Made by a program: the position numbers and the translations under genes
Notes under the pieces: model-generated
The model's input: only the letters and a program-made list of their open reading frames with translations
What the model was told of the DNA's origin: nothing
Databases searched by the model: none
Assembly: GCA_900323505.1 (NCBI GenBank)
Contig: OOIN01000011.1
Coordinates: 992,001 to 1,056,000, forward strand
DNA: 64,000 nt
Direction of reading: 5' to 3'
Origin: Ustilago trichophora
Taxonomy: Eukaryota > Basidiomycota > Ustilaginomycetes > Ustilaginales > Ustilaginaceae
Part shown: one piece after another, positions 43,001-53,182 of the stretch
Layout: every line of letters begins with the position of its first letter
Position numbering within the stretch: position 1 is the first letter of the stretch

Positions 43001-43675
43001 AGGGGTGGCACCAGAGTGGTTGCTGGGTGGGTAGGTAGATCGACCGTGTTTGGGAGGGAGACCCTGGCGGGAAGCTGTGAGGCCATTGTTGCTGCCTGCA
43101 TGCGCGTTGTAACGTGCATTGGACGCAAAGAGTGGGGCGGGAAGCACACTGCTGCCAAATGAAGAGTACGAGTCTTTGCGAGCGCGTCGACGTTTAGACT
43201 GGCCGAGCAAGAGACCTATCGACTCGTCTTCATCTGCATCGTTGGGCTGAGTGACAATGCGAGATACCGAAGGGGACGGGTCAGCTGGAAGCAGCTGCCA
43301 TGAAGGTGAAGGCGAAGGCGAAGAGCTCGCGTCTGGCTTTATATCGTTGGCGAGTAGGTGACGTGATGAAGAGGATGTCTTGAAGGCTGCAGGTGAGACA
43401 TTGCTGGGTGAGCGAGGGAGTGATGGATCCGGTTTAGACGCAGATTTGGTGTGGAGACGCGACGAGCTGGATTGAGAAGGATGGATGGGGATGCCGAACT
43501 GATCGAGCTCATCGGTACGAGCAGTATCGGTATGGAGCCTGCTCTGTTCCTGGATCCACTTTGCGGTGGGATGTGAGTCCGAAGCTGCTTGGGGATTGTT
43601 GTCGTCGATGGCGTTGGTGCGAGGCGAGAGAAGCCTTTCTGGCCTCTCTTGCCAAGATGTGAAGGCGTGCGACAT
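40049..43675 (-). CDS. ALG6: ALG6 glucosyltransferase with a long N-terminal extension
   Basis: 1208 residues in one exon. The C-terminal ~690 residues form the multi-pass ER protein: a first membrane helix near 525-545 (AIITPLILLVAFLVRWMV), then the lumenal catalytic-loop motif GDFEAQRHWIELTLHLP near 565, YFYDLQYWGLDYPPL and many further hydrophobic helices. ALG6 adds the first glucose from dolichyl-phosphate glucose to the lipid-linked Man9 oligosaccharide for N-glycosylation. The first ~515 residues are Ser/Pro/Arg/Ala-rich, apparently disordered, with repeated basic RRRR-type clusters, and lie cytosolic by prediction. Yeast ALG6 lacks such an extension. A loop near 890-980 is also Ser-rich. 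The frame is open throughout, but a downstream start cannot be excluded. Confidence 0.92.
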   Translation of the reverse strand: MSHAFTSWQERPERLLSPRTNAIDDNNPQAASDSHPTAKWIQEQSRLHTDTARTDELDQFGIPIHPSQSSSSRLHTKSASKPDPSLPRSPSNVSPAAFKTSSSSRHLLANDIKPDASSSPSPSPSWQLLPADPSPSVSRIVTQPNDADEDESIGLLLGQSKRRRARKDSYSSFGSSVLPAPLFASNARYNAHAGSNNGLTASRQGLPPKHGRSTYPPSNHSGATPASRHLAPSTDAFAHQQQPLPDTPYSRQRHPSNAVASRPSGFDLDDWLRTSQAPAALRTSPSLGALATFDRADRSARAGALSEAGTRRRRHQGGSTSGLSAGVLSAGPESPRSRRKASATSRRDGSGYSSLSPDHPAFMASQELSREAESRTIDTIEEWRAKSGPRSAEAAVDVPSTSLQHRGSNADQPELATRRRRKSSVKGSSRPVSMDGPPPPLPIIPPTLTAAESVTSKSGRRRRKGTESSLAGLLSPERASAPHRKASAAAAATLPAPPAALRDLYALSGLGSQAETPVRRLIRWLAKEQLKAIITPLILLVAFLVRWMVGRGGWSGRGVEPMHGDFEAQRHWIELTLHLPTSKWYFYDLQYWGLDYPPLTAWVSLACGYASKLFPSTAAGFAFETSRGNEDPATATFMRATVIVGELLFYFPAVALFVTRKLEGRGRRTQAIALFSILLQPALILIDHGHFQYNSIMLGFSAACFALLHTTLPNPDASSSSTTRARSQAVADLSRHLSYEYIAAAVFFCLSLSFKQMALYYAPAVFAVMLGRCIGLARIDPERGLTLFIGLGLAVVITFGIVFSPWLTSLEQIGQLIHRIFPLARGLFEDKVANVWCFLSVFPLPARFKLKNVMAATALARLSLLVTLVAILPGCWLLFWASSQTAKMEMMVAQETVQKRQNDKANSAVGASVAGSVKAPTASHRSGAHRSRRSPSVVGSAVGGVARSEIESLLAGSVSKSLSGRVSHIGAPLDSTQDSDYPHLSAAHPSRPVASTLPSPAAQMLPYGLISVSTAFFLFGFQTHEKSILLPLLPMTLILGAKGDTWGGNITSARDWEWSVWFNNMATFSLFPLLKKDGQSLQYLLLIVMWNWWIGNLALPFNPSTALQGLLRKDASFFRRLSTLTYIAAAGLHLTEIVLPRLTPRLQAQVWARYPDIYPVLNVLLTTPCFAVVFGWALIRQAQVAFANGFDLSLSSTKGKSSSKGKTS

Positions 43676-44893
43676 GATGACACAACGTGTGTGGTTGGGC
43701 TGCTGCCAGGATTAAAGGGAGTTGATGATGCACATTTGGCGTTGGAGGCGCGAGCAATGAGTGGTGTGGTATCAAGCGTGCAGATGAAGCTGGCAGCAGC
43801 AGGAACGACGGGAGTTTACGCAAGGTCGAGGTGGATGAAAGTAGTGTTGGATTGGTGGGAAATGGTGTTGGCTCAAGCGCCGTCCAAAATGGCGGATCGA
43901 CAACTCTCTCTCTCACCCACACTCGGCCCACTTCGGCAACACATTATTCTGTGAATGCGTCAGTGCACAGGTTAAATTTGACGCGTGTCTGCTTTCGCGA
44001 CTCTGTCAACACATGAGAGAGAAAAGTGTGTGGGGCAATTCCTGCACAGCCGGTTCTTGTGCGAGCCGGAAGGGTGTCGAGCACAGTCTCAAATTGTTAT
44101 GTTTCGTAAGCTCACATTGAACAGCAATCGTCGAGCCTACATCCTTCCTTGTCCATGTCTGCCTTATGTCTGCCTTGTCCATGTCTGCAAAGCGATTCTG
44201 GATGAGATGAGAAGAGAAGCGTCCTGCACACCAGAGCGTCATATCAGAAAGGGTGTGCTTCGCAGGCAGCCGGGCGACACGGCCTCAAGGAAGAGGTTCC
44301 GGCCCGCCAAAATGAGAGTTGCTCTGAGCTGCTTCACGAGAAATCAGGCGGGCTCTTTCACCCCGATACCGATCGATTTGCTTCCAAAGGTCAGCGCTGA
44401 CTCGGATCCGACTTTACAATAAGGCAAAATTAAAAATTCCCACGATCCATCCTCTTCCCAAATCAAGGACGCGGCCTGCTGACCCATGAAAATTTTCAAA
44501 AGGCCACCTGACGCGTTGTATCGACTTGAAATCAGAATCTGCTCTGAATACAAGCTTTGTATTTGCGGCATGGGCAGGATTGGCCAGAACGAGGCTCAGG
44601 AAATTTCGCAACAGCAGCGCCTGTATCTTTGGCATTGCAGCTTTGCACGAAGAAAGGCCACCCGACAACTGAAGCCCAAACTGTGCCAAATCTTCAGAGC
44701 TCAACTCGCCAGCCCAAGTCAGAAATCCCAAATCGACAGTCAGGCCAGCAGCACGCAGTGAAACCGACACTGGGCAGGGCATGTCGGTGCAAGTGTGAGC
44801 CAGAGTCTGCGAATGCAACCAAAGGGTAGTTGACGCTCGTCGCCATCGCCATCCTTTCCCCTTAGACCAACCCCACACATACACATAGTCAAG
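43676..44893. other. Divergent intergenic region, ALG6 / eL43
   Basis: 1.2 kb upstream of both genes. A minus-strand open frame (44884-44414) overlaps the region just before the ribosomal protein start but has no family resemblance. I see no repeat, RNA gene or TATA consensus. Confidence 0.45.
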
Positions 44894-46269
44894 ATGGTAA
44901 GTGTTATCAGCAACAACGGCAACGGCTCAGAACCACAGTGATACACCAACACACCAAACACCAGCCCATCGCATCGCACCAATATCAGGACGTCATACCG
45001 TAACACAGCATCATCAATAAAGAAGCAGGCAGGTGGATTGCAAAGCAGCAACCATGATGCCAATAGAAAGCATCGCCTCGTCCAACTATCTTCACCATGC
45101 ATACGGTAGTACCGAACAAGGCGTGAAAACCATCGCTCAGCGTAGAGCACAGTGTAGCATTGGCAAAAGAATCAACACAATGGTCAACCTAGGATCGTAT
45201 TAGCGAGATCACATCATATCGACTTTCCATGCCAGGTTGCATCTTCCGCTTTTTTGATGGCATTCCCAGCCTTCCGCGGCCTCGTCACCACATCAGATAC
45301 GTCGCAGCAGCATCTTCAATCGACCTGGTGATTCGCACGCACTCGACTTGCACCTCGAGTACAGTCATAGCACATGGCGCTCTGGTGATGCGTAACCTCT
45401 TTCCCCGTACCACTACACGCATCAGGATAAGCTGCATTCTCTTCTTATGGCGTCATGCGGTCAGCGTACCCAACAAACTCGACATGCGACATCCACCACT
45501 GTTCGACCAAGGCCGTTGCTCGTGCATCCCCCATCGACTCTTCAGCACCAGATCAGACCAACTAATGCCAATACCCTCCATGCCATATTGCTCACTCACA
45601 ACAGTCGAAGCGCACTGTCAAGGTTGGAATCACCGGAAAGTACGGTACCCGTTACGGTGCCTCGCTCCGTCGTCAGATCAAGAAGATCGAAATCTCGCAG
45701 CACTCCAAGTACACCTGCACTTTCTGCGGCAAGGACTCGGTCAAGCGCAAGGCTGTCGGCATCTGGGAGTGCCGTGCCTGCAAGAAGGTCATGGCTGGTG
45801 GTGCTTGGACCCTCAGCACCTCGGCTGCTGCCACCGTCCGATCGTGAGTATTCCAACGCAACCATGACCCAAAGAGAGGTTTCCAGCACGCAGCAAAGGA
45901 GAGCAGCCATCACAGCAAGGAAGCAGGTCACAGGCACAGTCTTGGATTCTTAGTCGCATTGACCAGGCGCAATAGGGTACCAACCTTAGTCAGACGAGGA
46001 ATAGAGAGGAGAAGCGCATGCTGCCAGGCATCAGCTCAGGCAGAAAGAGGTCGGGATAGAAAGCATAGCAACAATGAAAAGGTGGACAGTTTGCAGGGAT
46101 TAAACTTCGTTGCATCGAAAGGCGCTGGACAGGCTCTCCCGACCTCGCGTGCTCTCTTTTTGCGATTTCACGCATCTACTCCATGCCGCATCGTTACTGA
46201 CCTCGACCTCACCTCTTTCTTCCTGTCAACAGCACCATCCGACGTCTCCGTGAGCTCACTGAGGCCTAA
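44894..46269 (+). CDS. RPL43: 60S ribosomal protein eL43 (L37A)
   Basis: Three exons: 44894-44896 (only the ATG), 45605-45843 and 46233-46269, giving 92 residues, the normal length. The protein reads [19 protein letters not shown]... with the zinc-binding pattern CTFC...CRAC, then GGAWTLSTS and the tail [12 protein letters not shown]. It is a zinc-ribbon protein of the large subunit. Intron 1 (44897-45604, donor GTAAGT) is 708 nt and intron 2 (45844-46232, donor GTGAGT) is 389 nt. Both are far longer than other introns here. The splice directly after the start codon was chosen because only it gives the conserved N-terminus. Confidence 0.95.
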
Positions 46270-47278
46270 GCGTATCTTTCACACTTAGTCCCCTCTCTTC
46301 AGTCTTGCTCGTCGTTTGTTTCGGTCTCCTTTTACCTCGCGACACTACACTCATGATGTCGCCTTGTACACAAGTTTTTACCTCATCTTCACACACACAC
46401 ACACACTCGCATATGCGTCACACATACGCTACACCCCCCAAAATATAAGCTGACGCACCTGAAATAGGTGCGCCGTTTCTCACGTTGTCCTCTGTTGCTT
46501 GATCAGGTTGTTGATTGTGATTCGGATTTGGAGGCATGCCTGTGCATTATGATGTGGGGCATGTGTAAAGATGTGAAAAGATGAGAATGGAGATCGCTTG
46601 ACTTGGGAGCATCCTCACGGAGTTTGAAAGTGTATCTCCCTGTGTTCGATTGATCGCCGATGAGGCCGGTGCTGGGTGCTTAATCGCCGATGCAAGACGG
46701 AGTGGTGTTCTGTTTTTTTTTTTTTTTTTTTTCGGGCTTTTTTCTCTCCTTTTTTTGTTTTCTGTTTTTATTTTTGTTTTCGTATGATACCGGCAATCCA
46801 CCCGAGCTTGGCACATGTGAGCAACCGACATTCGGCAAGTTGGACGAGCAAAACTGGTCGGAAGAACGTTCTCCGCAACCACTTTTTTTCTTTGCGAGAC
46901 TTTGATCAAAAGCAACAAGAACTGGACCGGGGAAAATCACCGATGACTACCGGCGGCTTTTATCTGCAGAGTATACCGTATGAGTTTCGGAGCGAATAGA
47001 AAAGGTTTGGGGGTTGTATTGCCGTGATGTAGCGTAGCGAGATAACGAGTATGTGTACATTGATGGTGTTAGCGAGGCTTAGACAAGCGTACATCCTCGT
47101 TGTGCAGGAATGTCGCTCAAGCCTGAAAAGGGGAATCTTGCTATGTGACTATCATCAAAGGGACGCTTGGAGAAGCATAAGAACATCCAACAAGACGGGC
47201 TACAGCATGCCTCCTAACCCTACACATTGCAACCCGATCGAGAACAAACAAGAACAAAGCGAAGGGAATCTGTCGACC
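46270..47278. other. Intergenic region, eL43 to amidase
   Basis: The eL43 3' region followed by the amidase promoter. It contains a CA run (about 46394-46406), a T-rich tract of more than 20 T at about 46711-46732 with further T-rich sequence to 46780, and a frame open in phase with the amidase from 47051 that is not conserved-looking. Confidence 0.5.
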
Positions 47279-49099
47279 ATGGCCAAATATACAACGTCTA
47301 GCTTGGTCGTTGTGCTATGCGCCCTACTTTTGGCCTATCTGCAGGGTGCAAGCAGTACTTCCGCAGCTACCACAGCTACAACGAGCAGCGAGATAGTGTT
47401 TGCAACTCCTCATCTCGACATGCAGCTCTACTCGAATGATGGCAAGAATGGAAGGTATCCAGACCTGCTCGATGCTAGCATTTCCGAGCTGCAGGCTGGG
47501 TTGGAACGTCGAGATTTCACCAGTGTCGAGTTGGTACAGGCCTACTTGGCGCGTATTGACGAGGTCAACATTCACGGCCCTGGATTGCGAGCCATCATCG
47601 AAACCAGCCCGGTTGCCCTCGAACAAGCCGAGAAGCTCGATCAGGAACGCGTCGCAGGTAAAAGCAGAGGTGCTCTGCACGGCATTCCCATCGTCATCAA
47701 GGACAATGTTGCTACCGACTCCTCGTTGGGAATGAACACTACGGCTGGCAGTTATACCCTGTTGAACTCGATCGTTCCGGGAGATTCTCCCTCGATTGCT
47801 ACACTGCGAAAGGCGGGTGCGGTGATCTTGGGAAAAGCCAATATGAGCGTTTGGGCCCAAGCAAGAGGTCTGGTGAATCAGACTCAAGGTTTTAGCCCTA
47901 GAGGAGGGTTTGGTACCTCGGCTTATTGGCCAGGCGGTAATCCATGCTCTTCTTCGTCAGGATCGGCGGTGGCGGTTGCTGCTGGATTGGCAGCGGCGAG
48001 TGTGGGATCTCAGACTTCGGGCTCGATCATTTGCCCGGCTAGCTACAACAATATCGTAGGGTTCAAGCCGACAGTTGGACTGATTAGTAGGAATGGAGTG
48101 ATTCCTATCAGTGCAACTCAGGATTCCGCGGGGCCGTTCGGAAGGTCGGTCAAGGACGTGGCGATCTTGTTGACCGCTATGGCACATCATGGTCGGGATC
48201 AAGGAGACAACGCCACTTGGTCGCAACCAGAGCACGTAGCCAAGGGGATCGACTACGCTGCAGCTTCCCATTTCCACAGCAAACCCGTTGAAAAGCCTCT
48301 ACAGGGCATGCGATTGGGATACTCCGGCGAAGGCTTCTTTGCCAACCAAACATTGCAGAACTATGACGATTCCGTAGCAGCTGCCTACTGGCATTCGATC
48401 CAAGTACTGCGCGATTTGGGAGCAACCCTCGTGGAAGTCACCCTAGACTGCATCGGTCAAGGCGTCGACCCGGACAAGACGGCATTCTACAATGCTTCCG
48501 ACAACACTCAGACGGTCCTCTGGCAGACCGAGATGCGCGTTGGACTCGAAGAATACATCTCGAAGCTGACAGAAGTGGCCTCTGCGGTCTACGATCTGGG
48601 CGGAATTGTCTACTTTGGCATTGCAAACCAGGCATTGGAGCTAGGGGGAAATCAGACCGATCAAGGATTCCTGATTGAAGCACTTCAAACTCGACCCAAC
48701 TCTACGGTGGATGAGTATCGTCAACACGGATTTCGCATCTCGAGGGAAATGGGGATGGATGGTGCGTTGGACAAGTACAACGTGTCTGCGATTGTCTCGC
48801 CAAGTGGCGGTGACTATCCTCTCTACCCAGTGGCCGATCGTGCACAGTATCCCGTGATTGGAGTGCCGATGGGATTCTATGCCAACAACACAGAGCAGGG
48901 ATCGGATTTCCCTTACTATCCTTTCCCCAACGCGCCAACGGGGATCAGCTTCACCAGTCGCAAATGGACAGAGCCACTCCTGCTCAAGATAGCACACGCT
49001 TACGAACAGGCCAACAACGTCAGATCCCAGCGCAAGCCGTACGAGGCTGCTCAGGCAAAGAGTCAGATCCATCACATTGTCCCACCCGCCGCCAAGTAA
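47279..49099 (+). CDS. Secreted amidase-signature family protein
   Basis: 606 residues from the ATG at 47279. Upstream in-frame Mets exist at 47204 and 47051, but only this start places a signal peptide (SLVVVLCALLLAYLQGASS) at the N-terminus. The amidase signature is complete in layout: Lys near 141 (IPIVIKDNVATD), a Ser-rich loop near 227 (PCSSSSGSAVAVAAG) and the nucleophile region near 244 (GSQTSGSIICPASYN). That last motif differs slightly from the more usual G-T-D-x-G-G-S-I. The enzyme should hydrolyse an amide or peptide-amide substrate outside the cell or in the secretory pathway. Several N-glycosylation sites (NMS, NQT, NAT, NVS) support secretion. Its substrate is unknown. Confidence 0.92.
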   Translation: MAKYTTSSLVVVLCALLLAYLQGASSTSAATTATTSSEIVFATPHLDMQLYSNDGKNGRYPDLLDASISELQAGLERRDFTSVELVQAYLARIDEVNIHGPGLRAIIETSPVALEQAEKLDQERVAGKSRGALHGIPIVIKDNVATDSSLGMNTTAGSYTLLNSIVPGDSPSIATLRKAGAVILGKANMSVWAQARGLVNQTQGFSPRGGFGTSAYWPGGNPCSSSSGSAVAVAAGLAAASVGSQTSGSIICPASYNNIVGFKPTVGLISRNGVIPISATQDSAGPFGRSVKDVAILLTAMAHHGRDQGDNATWSQPEHVAKGIDYAAASHFHSKPVEKPLQGMRLGYSGEGFFANQTLQNYDDSVAAAYWHSIQVLRDLGATLVEVTLDCIGQGVDPDKTAFYNASDNTQTVLWQTEMRVGLEEYISKLTEVASAVYDLGGIVYFGIANQALELGGNQTDQGFLIEALQTRPNSTVDEYRQHGFRISREMGMDGALDKYNVSAIVSPSGGDYPLYPVADRAQYPVIGVPMGFYANNTEQGSDFPYYPFPNAPTGISFTSRKWTEPLLLKIAHAYEQANNVRSQRKPYEAAQAKSQIHHIVPPAAK

Positions 49100-49177
49100 G
49101 CCCATCTGGTACTTTGTAGTAGTAAAACACAATCAAGTGGTCAAGGAAAAGACAAAGTAGTGACAGTGCTACATTGC

Positions 49178-49178
<1 letters not shown>

Positions 49179-49211
<33 letters not shown>
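49179..49211 (+). repeat. (TA)n(TG)n dinucleotide repeat
   Basis: A short TA run passes directly into about 12 TG units in the convergent spacer between the amidase and G alpha genes. Confidence 0.9.
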
Positions 49212-49365
49212 AAAAATACATGTTGGAGCCGTAACCAAGGAATGTGTGTGTCTAGTGAAAGGGAGAAAAATAACCAAAAAGGAAGGTGCGGAATGCTTTG
49301 ACTGAGAGGGTCAAAGTGAAAAAAAGGGTATGTATGAAACGCAGCAAAGGTTGAGTGCAAAAAAA

Positions 49366-50439
49366 CTAAAGCACGATGTCTCTGAGGTTGTTGGTCAAGA
49401 TGATATCGGTGACACTGGCCATGACAATTTTGAGCAACGACACGTCGGTAGCGTTGGTGAAGCTAGGATAGATTTCCTTTGTTGGGCTTCGGTTGAGTCT
49501 GCAGAATCTGCTCTTAAAGTAGCTCCTTGCGGCGTTGAAGTCTTGATCGTCTGCGTCGTAGTCTGGGAAGTAGTGTTTGATGCTGCTGTATGCGATTTTT
49601 TGGCGGAAGACATCGACCTTGTTGAGAAAGAGGATCATGGAAGTACGGATGAACCATTTACTGTTGCAGATCGAGTCAAAGAGCATGAGAGCCTCCTGCA
49701 TCTGGTTGCTGTCTTTGTCTTCGACGAGGCAAGAGTCATAGCCGGAGAGAGCTACGCAGAAGAGGACAGCAGTGACACCTTCGAAGCAGTGGATCCATTT
49801 CTTGCGTTCGCTGCGCTGTCCACCGACGTCAAATATGCGATAGACTCGGTCTTGAAGCGGGAAAGTTGTCTCAATGATGCCGGTAGTCTTGTTGCGACAC
49901 CGCAAAATGTCGTCCTCGGTGGGTGCATATGAGGGGGAGAAGAGACGGTCGAGATCGGAATAGTAGTACGACATGTTGTCGGGGACTGCTGCTTCGTTTC
50001 CTCTTCTGTAGACCGACTGTACACCTTGGTCGTTCCAGAGCTGCTTGAGCGCAGAGTGGTACTGGGTTGGGAAGGGTTCATCTTCGGAAATGTCGGGGTA
50101 AGAGACAAAGAGCGAAAGATGTTGTATGTTGCGCTGGTCGGCAAAATCGACGGACCACTCCTCCATTACGTCGAGGATGGTCTTGATGCCCTGAACGAGG
50201 TTGAGAAAGACGAGCCTGCGGTAGTTTTCTGTTTCCTCGGTGGTAAAAGGAATATGATGAATGATACGCATGGATTTGAGAATGGTAGATTTGCCTGATT
50301 CACCTGCACCGAGGAGGAGCAGCTTGACTTGGCGCGAGAGGTTCTTTTCGTCTTCTTTGATCTGACGATCAAGTGCACGCGACTTTTTGTATTCGGGTGT
50401 ATCCGAAGCCGACGCATCGGCTGACATGCAGGCACCCAT
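49366..50439 (-). CDS. Heterotrimeric G-protein alpha subunit
   Basis: 357 residues, one exon. The start at 50439 is fixed by the N-myristoylation/palmitoylation motif MGACMS. The frame is open for 88 codons further upstream but has no other ATG. The nucleotide-binding motifs are intact: P-loop GAGESGKST (44-52), catalytic Arg in RCRNKTTG, switch II DVGGQRSERKKW, base-binding FLNKVD and TNATDV. The C-terminus (NNLRDIVL) has no cysteine four from the end, so it would not be a pertussis-toxin substrate. G alpha subunits couple receptors to effectors. In smuts, family members act in pheromone sensing and cAMP-linked morphogenesis. I cannot say which of the Gpa1-4 paralogues this is. Confidence 0.95.
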   Translation of the reverse strand: MGACMSADASASDTPEYKKSRALDRQIKEDEKNLSRQVKLLLLGAGESGKSTILKSMRIIHHIPFTTEETENYRRLVFLNLVQGIKTILDVMEEWSVDFADQRNIQHLSLFVSYPDISEDEPFPTQYHSALKQLWNDQGVQSVYRRGNEAAVPDNMSYYYSDLDRLFSPSYAPTEDDILRCRNKTTGIIETTFPLQDRVYRIFDVGGQRSERKKWIHCFEGVTAVLFCVALSGYDSCLVEDKDSNQMQEALMLFDSICNSKWFIRTSMILFLNKVDVFRQKIAYSSIKHYFPDYDADDQDFNAARSYFKSRFCRLNRSPTKEIYPSFTNATDVSLLKIVMASVTDIILTNNLRDIVL

Positions 50440-50450
50440 CTTTGGTGGTT

Positions 50451-50453
<3 letters not shown>

Positions 50454-50482
<29 letters not shown>
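50454..50482 (+). repeat. GA dinucleotide run in the G alpha 5' leader
   Basis: About 14 GA units begin 15 bases upstream of the G alpha start codon, so on the transcript they form a CU-rich tract immediately before the ATG. Confidence 0.95.
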
Positions 50483-50485
<3 letters not shown>

Positions 50486-51018
50486 AAGAGAGAGCGATGA
50501 GACAGAGGGTGGTTGTCACTTGAGGGAGTGGTGGTAAGAAAACAAAGCTGGAAACTTGGGGCGTGATCAAAGGAGATATGCTTTTGGAGAATGCGTGTGT
50601 ATGCGAGAAGCGAAGAATCTGGCGGTGATGGTGGTAGGATGAGATGAGGAGATGATGATGACGATGAGGAGGAGGAGCAGAAGGAGGTTTTGGTTGTGAC
50701 CAAAAGTGAGAGGAAAGGGTTGGACCCGTGAATTGTGTCAGCGACAGAGAGTAGTTGCGGGGAATTTGATTTTGACAGGCGCTGCGCAGCTGCAAATAAA
50801 GCACTGGTGTGTTTGGTTTGAAATATATGTGGTGGGCGAGATGAAGCAAAGGCGAAAAGAAACGTCTCTCTGGTCGATGCTCAACTCGATGGATTGTCGA
50901 GTGCGATGTTGAGGTCGCTTTGTGTGGCGGCAGCGGGTTTGACAGTTTGTTGCAGAAAGGCAGAGAGTGCAAGAATGTGGCTGGTTTGGCTGATTTGGTA
51001 GCTGCTCTGGTCGCTGTC

Positions 51019-51072
<54 letters not shown>
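51019..51072 (+). repeat. (GTTGCT)9 hexanucleotide repeat
   Basis: Nine perfect units, about 600 bases upstream of the G alpha start. On the minus strand it reads AGCAAC repeats. Confidence 0.95.
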
Positions 51073-51074
<2 letters not shown>

Positions 51075-53182
51075 AAGACCATGAAAGCAGAAAAGCGGGC
51101 TGACGAGCCCACTTTGTGTGTGACAAGATCAAGTCTGGTGGCTGTCGATGAACTGAGTGCCGAGGTGGCGATTCGCTTCTTGATTCTCAAGGTGTGCGTG
51201 CGTGTGGCGTGGCTTGCCGCGTGTGTGAGTTTTGGAGAGAGACAGCTTTAACGGCGCTTAAGTCGGAGCTTGAATTCTTCTCGTGTAGCAGCTGTTGGAT
51301 CTCGTCAAAAATAAATAATAATAATAATAATAAACTTAGAAACTTAAACATCAAAGATAAAAAACCAGAAATATCAAGGTCTTTTTGGTTCCTGCGTTGA
51401 CCAGAGGCTGCTTGCTTGCTGGATTATGGTTGGTGAAGCTGTAAAGCACGAACCTACTCTTTGCAGCGTGTGTGGGTTGTGGGCGAACGGTGGGCGAACG
51501 AAAAAGGGGTTGGAATCATTTCTGTGCTTGACCTCATCAAGTGCCACACAGCGACTTTATATCTCACCTGGCGACTACCAACTTGATCTTTCTTGGCCAG
51601 CTCAGCGGGTCAACGTCAGGAGGACAAAAAGGTGACCAACTCGACAGTCGCTTGTCCATGCAATGCGGCAAGCTACGGCCCCCTTCGTGCCATGCTCGAA
51701 TCACCCACTCTCCTGGGAGCCGATCCGTTCCTTTGTTCCTCATTCCCATGCCTTCCATGTCGCTTCGAAGCCAAGAAGCACAAACCAACAGAATTGACTC
51801 AAGTTATCCGCCCTCCTCTGCAAGAGGGCACGGCGAGATGGTGCCGTGCTGCACTTTGTGCATGGTCGTTGGTCCTCGGCTGTCAAAAACATAATAGCGC
51901 ACCGGCGTCTCGTCAACCTTGAAAACCAATATGGCACACACACGCACTCACTCCTTTGCTCCCACACCTACGCTTGCCGAACAAAGGGTACTTGCTCCTC
52001 GTTTTCTCTGCAGCCAGCGACTGCGCTTAGCTTGCCGAGAACCAAGCCCGCAGAGATGATGCTGAGATGGTTGGCACACCTGCTCCGCTGTTGTTGTCGC
52101 ATTTTGTCCTCCAGCGCCACGCAGAAGCACAACACCATGTGTCGATGACTGCTATATTTCGCCGCTCCGCTCCAATCGCCGGTGCATTGAGTTCACCATA
52201 CAACACGGCTCAACCGCGGGGGCGTGGAATCCTTCCCAGGCGAGACGCATGGTTGTTACCAGACACTGGTCAAACTAGTTGGCATTCTATGCATCGTGTT
52301 ACGCCCACATCATTCGTTGTCGCAGTTTGATCATTTTGCTCGTGTCCTTAAGCGTGGGCCTCAAGATTGTTTTGTGCGCTTGCAAGAGCCAAACAAAAGA
52401 TCGTAACGCAATGATCTCGAGATGGTACCGCTGAAGCCGCTTTTTTGCAATGATACGGTAAACACTCCTTCGGTCGCAAGCAACACTTTGTAATCCCTCC
52501 CCCTGATGACGTACAAACAGTGGAATCAACTCCGGTCCGAAGCAGGAAGCGGCTTTGAAGACAAGCATGCAAGGGACCACGGTCCCCACGTTATGACCAC
52601 GCGAACACGACCAGAGACACTGTATCGGCGTCCAGCCCGCCGTCTCGCGTGCCAAGATTCTGTAAGGATCACCACTCTTTGCCAGGGTCAGAAGGCCGAC
52701 TTCGCTAACATCGATGAGGCTGTAGATGCGAAAGTCTGAGCTTGGTTGCCAAGACCATGCCAAAAGATGCAACCATGCGAGTTGGTCGGGGTGGCAATTT
52801 GGCCGTTGTCGCATGAACGCCAGCTTCAGCTTCAGCATCAGCTTCAAGCCACACACGCAGCGAATCCCAAAACACAAAAAGTGTTCTCCTTCCGTTCCGA
52901 TCTCGCTTTTCTTTATACACAGGCGATGAAGACCACGACCGAATCGGGCAAGCTGGGATTTTTTCTTTTGAGATCAAACAAACTTGGCGATCTCACATCA
53001 CAAGCAAGAAAATTCTGGCTCGGTCCCGATTGTGTAAAATTTGGCAAGGAACAGCGCTTTCTCGCCATCTTCTTGACTCAATCTTTCCTTCTTGACCATC
53101 TTCTTGACATCTTCTAGCCTTACCTATCATCACCCTTTTTATATCGACACCTATTGAAAATCGAGGGTAGCAAACACACATC

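Larger units (their letters stand above)
50440..53182. other. Long repeat-rich upstream region of the G alpha and uL29m genes
   Basis: 2.7 kb with no confident gene. The G alpha side carries a GA run (50454-50482), a nine-unit GTTGCT hexanucleotide repeat (51019-51072) and an (AAT)6 run (51314-51331). On the uL29m side there is a C/T-rich leader. A minus-strand open frame of 192 codons (52877-52299) lacks any domain and is probably chance. Confidence 0.5.

Noticed and set aside
44897..45604. Possible C/D-box snoRNA in the eL43 intron (ATGATGC-like box)
   Set aside because: No matching CTGA box and terminal stem could be found at plausible spacing.
52299..52877. 192-codon minus-strand frame in the G alpha/uL29m spacer
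   Set aside because: No signal peptide, domain or splice partner, and other frames are open over the same bases.
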